A DNA stretch of 64,000 nt, taken from positions 153,264,001 to 153,328,000 of the forward strand of contig JBITNC010000001.1 in the NCBI GenBank assembly GCA_050084985.1. Reading direction: 5' to 3'. The stretch is from Nageia nagi. Lineage: Eukaryota > Pinophyta. A program made the translations under genes and the position numbers. Below are positions 62,306-64,000 of the stretch, piece by piece (positions within the stretch are counted from its first letter, which is position 1; each line of letters begins with the position of its first letter). The notes beneath the pieces are model-generated. The model was given only the letters and a program-made list of their open reading frames with translations, made no database searches and was not told where the DNA came from.

Positions 62306-63589
62306 AAAGCTTCATTTTATTTGATTTTATAATATCAATAGGCTCTACCTGAATAAGGTCACCTCTCATGATGAGAATAGTAAGCCCAAATTGAGAATGA
62401 CAAGTCCACATTGAGAATGATGAGTCCAAATTGATAATGGTAAATCAAAATGAGAGAATGTTATTTTCATATAAGTCATTTAATATATATGCAATGCTCC
62501 TTAAAGAATTATGAGCACCACACCATCAACCTATGTTTGATAAGGCATGAAGTGTAATTTCAAGGAAACTTGTGAGCACCACCCTGCTAGCCTATATTTT
62601 ATTTTATAAATGCAATCATGAGATAATATTTTATAATCATATTCATATTATATACTATGATGGTTATAGACCTACATTAATTTATTATATTTTTATATAA
62701 TTTATTATTAAAATATCACCCTAAGAAGATGGTTATATGTATTATAAGATTGTGCTTTAGTACCCACCTTTGTATGAAGATATTAAGGTGGTTATGAGTA
62801 ATGGATTAAAATTGCCATCATATCTTGCAATAGTTTAACTACACATTCATATAAGATGGAAAAAAAACTACCATTAAAGGCCTATCATAGTGTATTAGAA
62901 CGTCCTCAAAGCTTGATTTTAGTATAGTGCTAAATATGACTAAGGTGGGGAAATATGATAATTTGCTACAAACTAGGGTAGGTAAGATTTAACAATTAAG
63001 CATCATAGTTCCAAATCTAAATATATCCAATTAAAATAAAAGATACAATAATTTATACATCTATTTTATGAGCTTTTACGCTTTAAATTGGACTACCAAG
63101 TCCTTCCTAGAAGGCTCTTGAAAACATAATGATTTTGGGAAGATTGATACTTATCTTGAATTTCATAAGGGTTAGGATTAACCTCGATGATGATCAAGCT
63201 TATTCCTAATACTTGGAATCAACAACTAAATTAAAATGAAATAAAATATGAATAATTATTCATAAAAGATATGTATGAAATAAATAGAGGAAATAAGAGT
63301 TTCAAAAACAAAGGATCTTGTAGAATCATGGATAACGTTTGCCTTAAAGCATAAAATAGGCCTAATTTAAACCTTTTTAAAGGATTTTTTTTATATCATA
63401 GAGCCTAATCAATGAGTTCAAAATCTTTACTTTGCAATTTGATTGCTCTAATTTAGTTTAAAACTTATCATTTTGGCTCAAGAATCTCTTCAAGTCACCT
63501 CAATGATTGGCAATGAATTCTTGGATGTCTCAAATTTGTAATGATGATATTCATATATTTGAATGGATTATATATCTAGATATCTTGAG

Positions 63590-64000
63590 TTTTTGATATA
63601 TAATTCTTAATGAGAAAGATAATTGATTATTTGAAATGATCTTGGAACCTCCTTTTATATATCATGAAATAAAGAAAAGAAGAGAACATTAGTTAACTAT
63701 ATCTTGAATATATAATATACTTAATTCAAATTCTCTTAAATGAACTAATTCCTTTTAGAATCTAAAATTGTGATTTTTAATAGAATAAAAAATAAAATTA
63801 GGTATCTATACTAATAGTTTTTAGAAAAAATTCCTTCTATAAAATGAGTTTACCCTAAATTATAAGGGTTCAATCTTACTTTACAACCTAATAATATATA
63901 TGATATGTATAATTTAAGGTCTCCTATATATGGAAGAAGACTAACTCCTAAGTCTAATATCCCTTAAAGGACTCACTCCATTGGTAAAATACCCTCATGT
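63590..64000. repeat. Third copy of the LAZY-unit start, running off the window
   Basis: Matches 41933-42345 and 48050-48450 (ATAATTCTTAATGAGAAAG, CTTTTAGAATCTAAAATTGT, CCCTTAAAGGACTCACTCCA). Confidence 0.85.

Larger units (their letters stand above)
54676..64000. repeat. Block B of a segmental duplication (paralogue: 30436-42345)
   Basis: Collinear with block A from TACAAGAAGGAAGAAC to the right edge. B carries the CACTA element that A lacks, lacks the Copia-type element, and has about 400 bp more around 63030-63410. The last 410 bp match the start of the LAZY tandem units. Confidence 0.85.

Noticed and set aside
1-64000. tRNA and rRNA genes, CRISPR arrays, organelle insertions
   Set aside because: Read through on both strands without finding any. 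The tRNA-like words seen are retrotransposon primer sites or SINE-like boxes.

Overview
This window looks like intergenic DNA from a large, repeat-rich seed-plant genome; a gymnosperm is plausible but not proven. The sequence is AT-rich and filled with old, nested, mutation-riddled retrotransposons (Ty3, Copia, LINE, SINE) and one CACTA element. It holds one apparently intact plant gene with introns. I found no bacterial, organellar, rRNA, tRNA or CRISPR signal.

Positions 1-27.7 kb form a three-level nest of LTR retrotransposons, all on the minus strand. The outermost is a Ty3 element with a tRNA-iMet-type primer site at 26541-26558. Its gag is split: the 5' part lies at 25396-26480, and the gag end plus protease at 1-790. 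The middle element (796-25390) is a decayed Ty3 element with a second RNase H remnant, as in the Tat lineage, and one of its LTRs was hit by the inner element. The inner element (7183-24719, 17.5 kb) has two 848-bp LTRs, a perfect 5-bp target duplication and gag-protease-RT-RNH-second RNH-integrase. Beyond integrase it has two extra coding segments: a sense ORF with an internally duplicated domain, and an antisense plant mobile domain (PMD) ORF of about 2 kb.

Positions 27.7-30.4 kb hold a LINE reverse-transcriptase fragment and an inverted copy of an AT-rich repeat found again at 43 and 49 kb.

Positions 30.4-64 kb are a duplicated landscape. Block A (from about 30436) and block B (from about 54676, running off the right edge) are paralogous. 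They carry the same 5'-truncated LINE, the same small array of PPR E-motif fragments and the same tandem repeats. Later insertions differ: a 4-kb non-autonomous Copia-type element in A (34486-38461), and a 1.1-kb CACTA element carrying a PPR gene fragment in B (55445-56552). Between the blocks lie two tandem units of about 6 kb, each with a copy of a LAZY/IGT-family gravitropism gene. The first copy (46198-48047) is frameshifted and cut off inside exon 4 at the duplication junction. The second (52069-53809) is a clean five-exon model of 387 amino acids. Each unit also gained its own short SINE-like insertion. The right edge re-enters the sequence that starts a LAZY unit, so a further LAZY copy may lie just outside the window.
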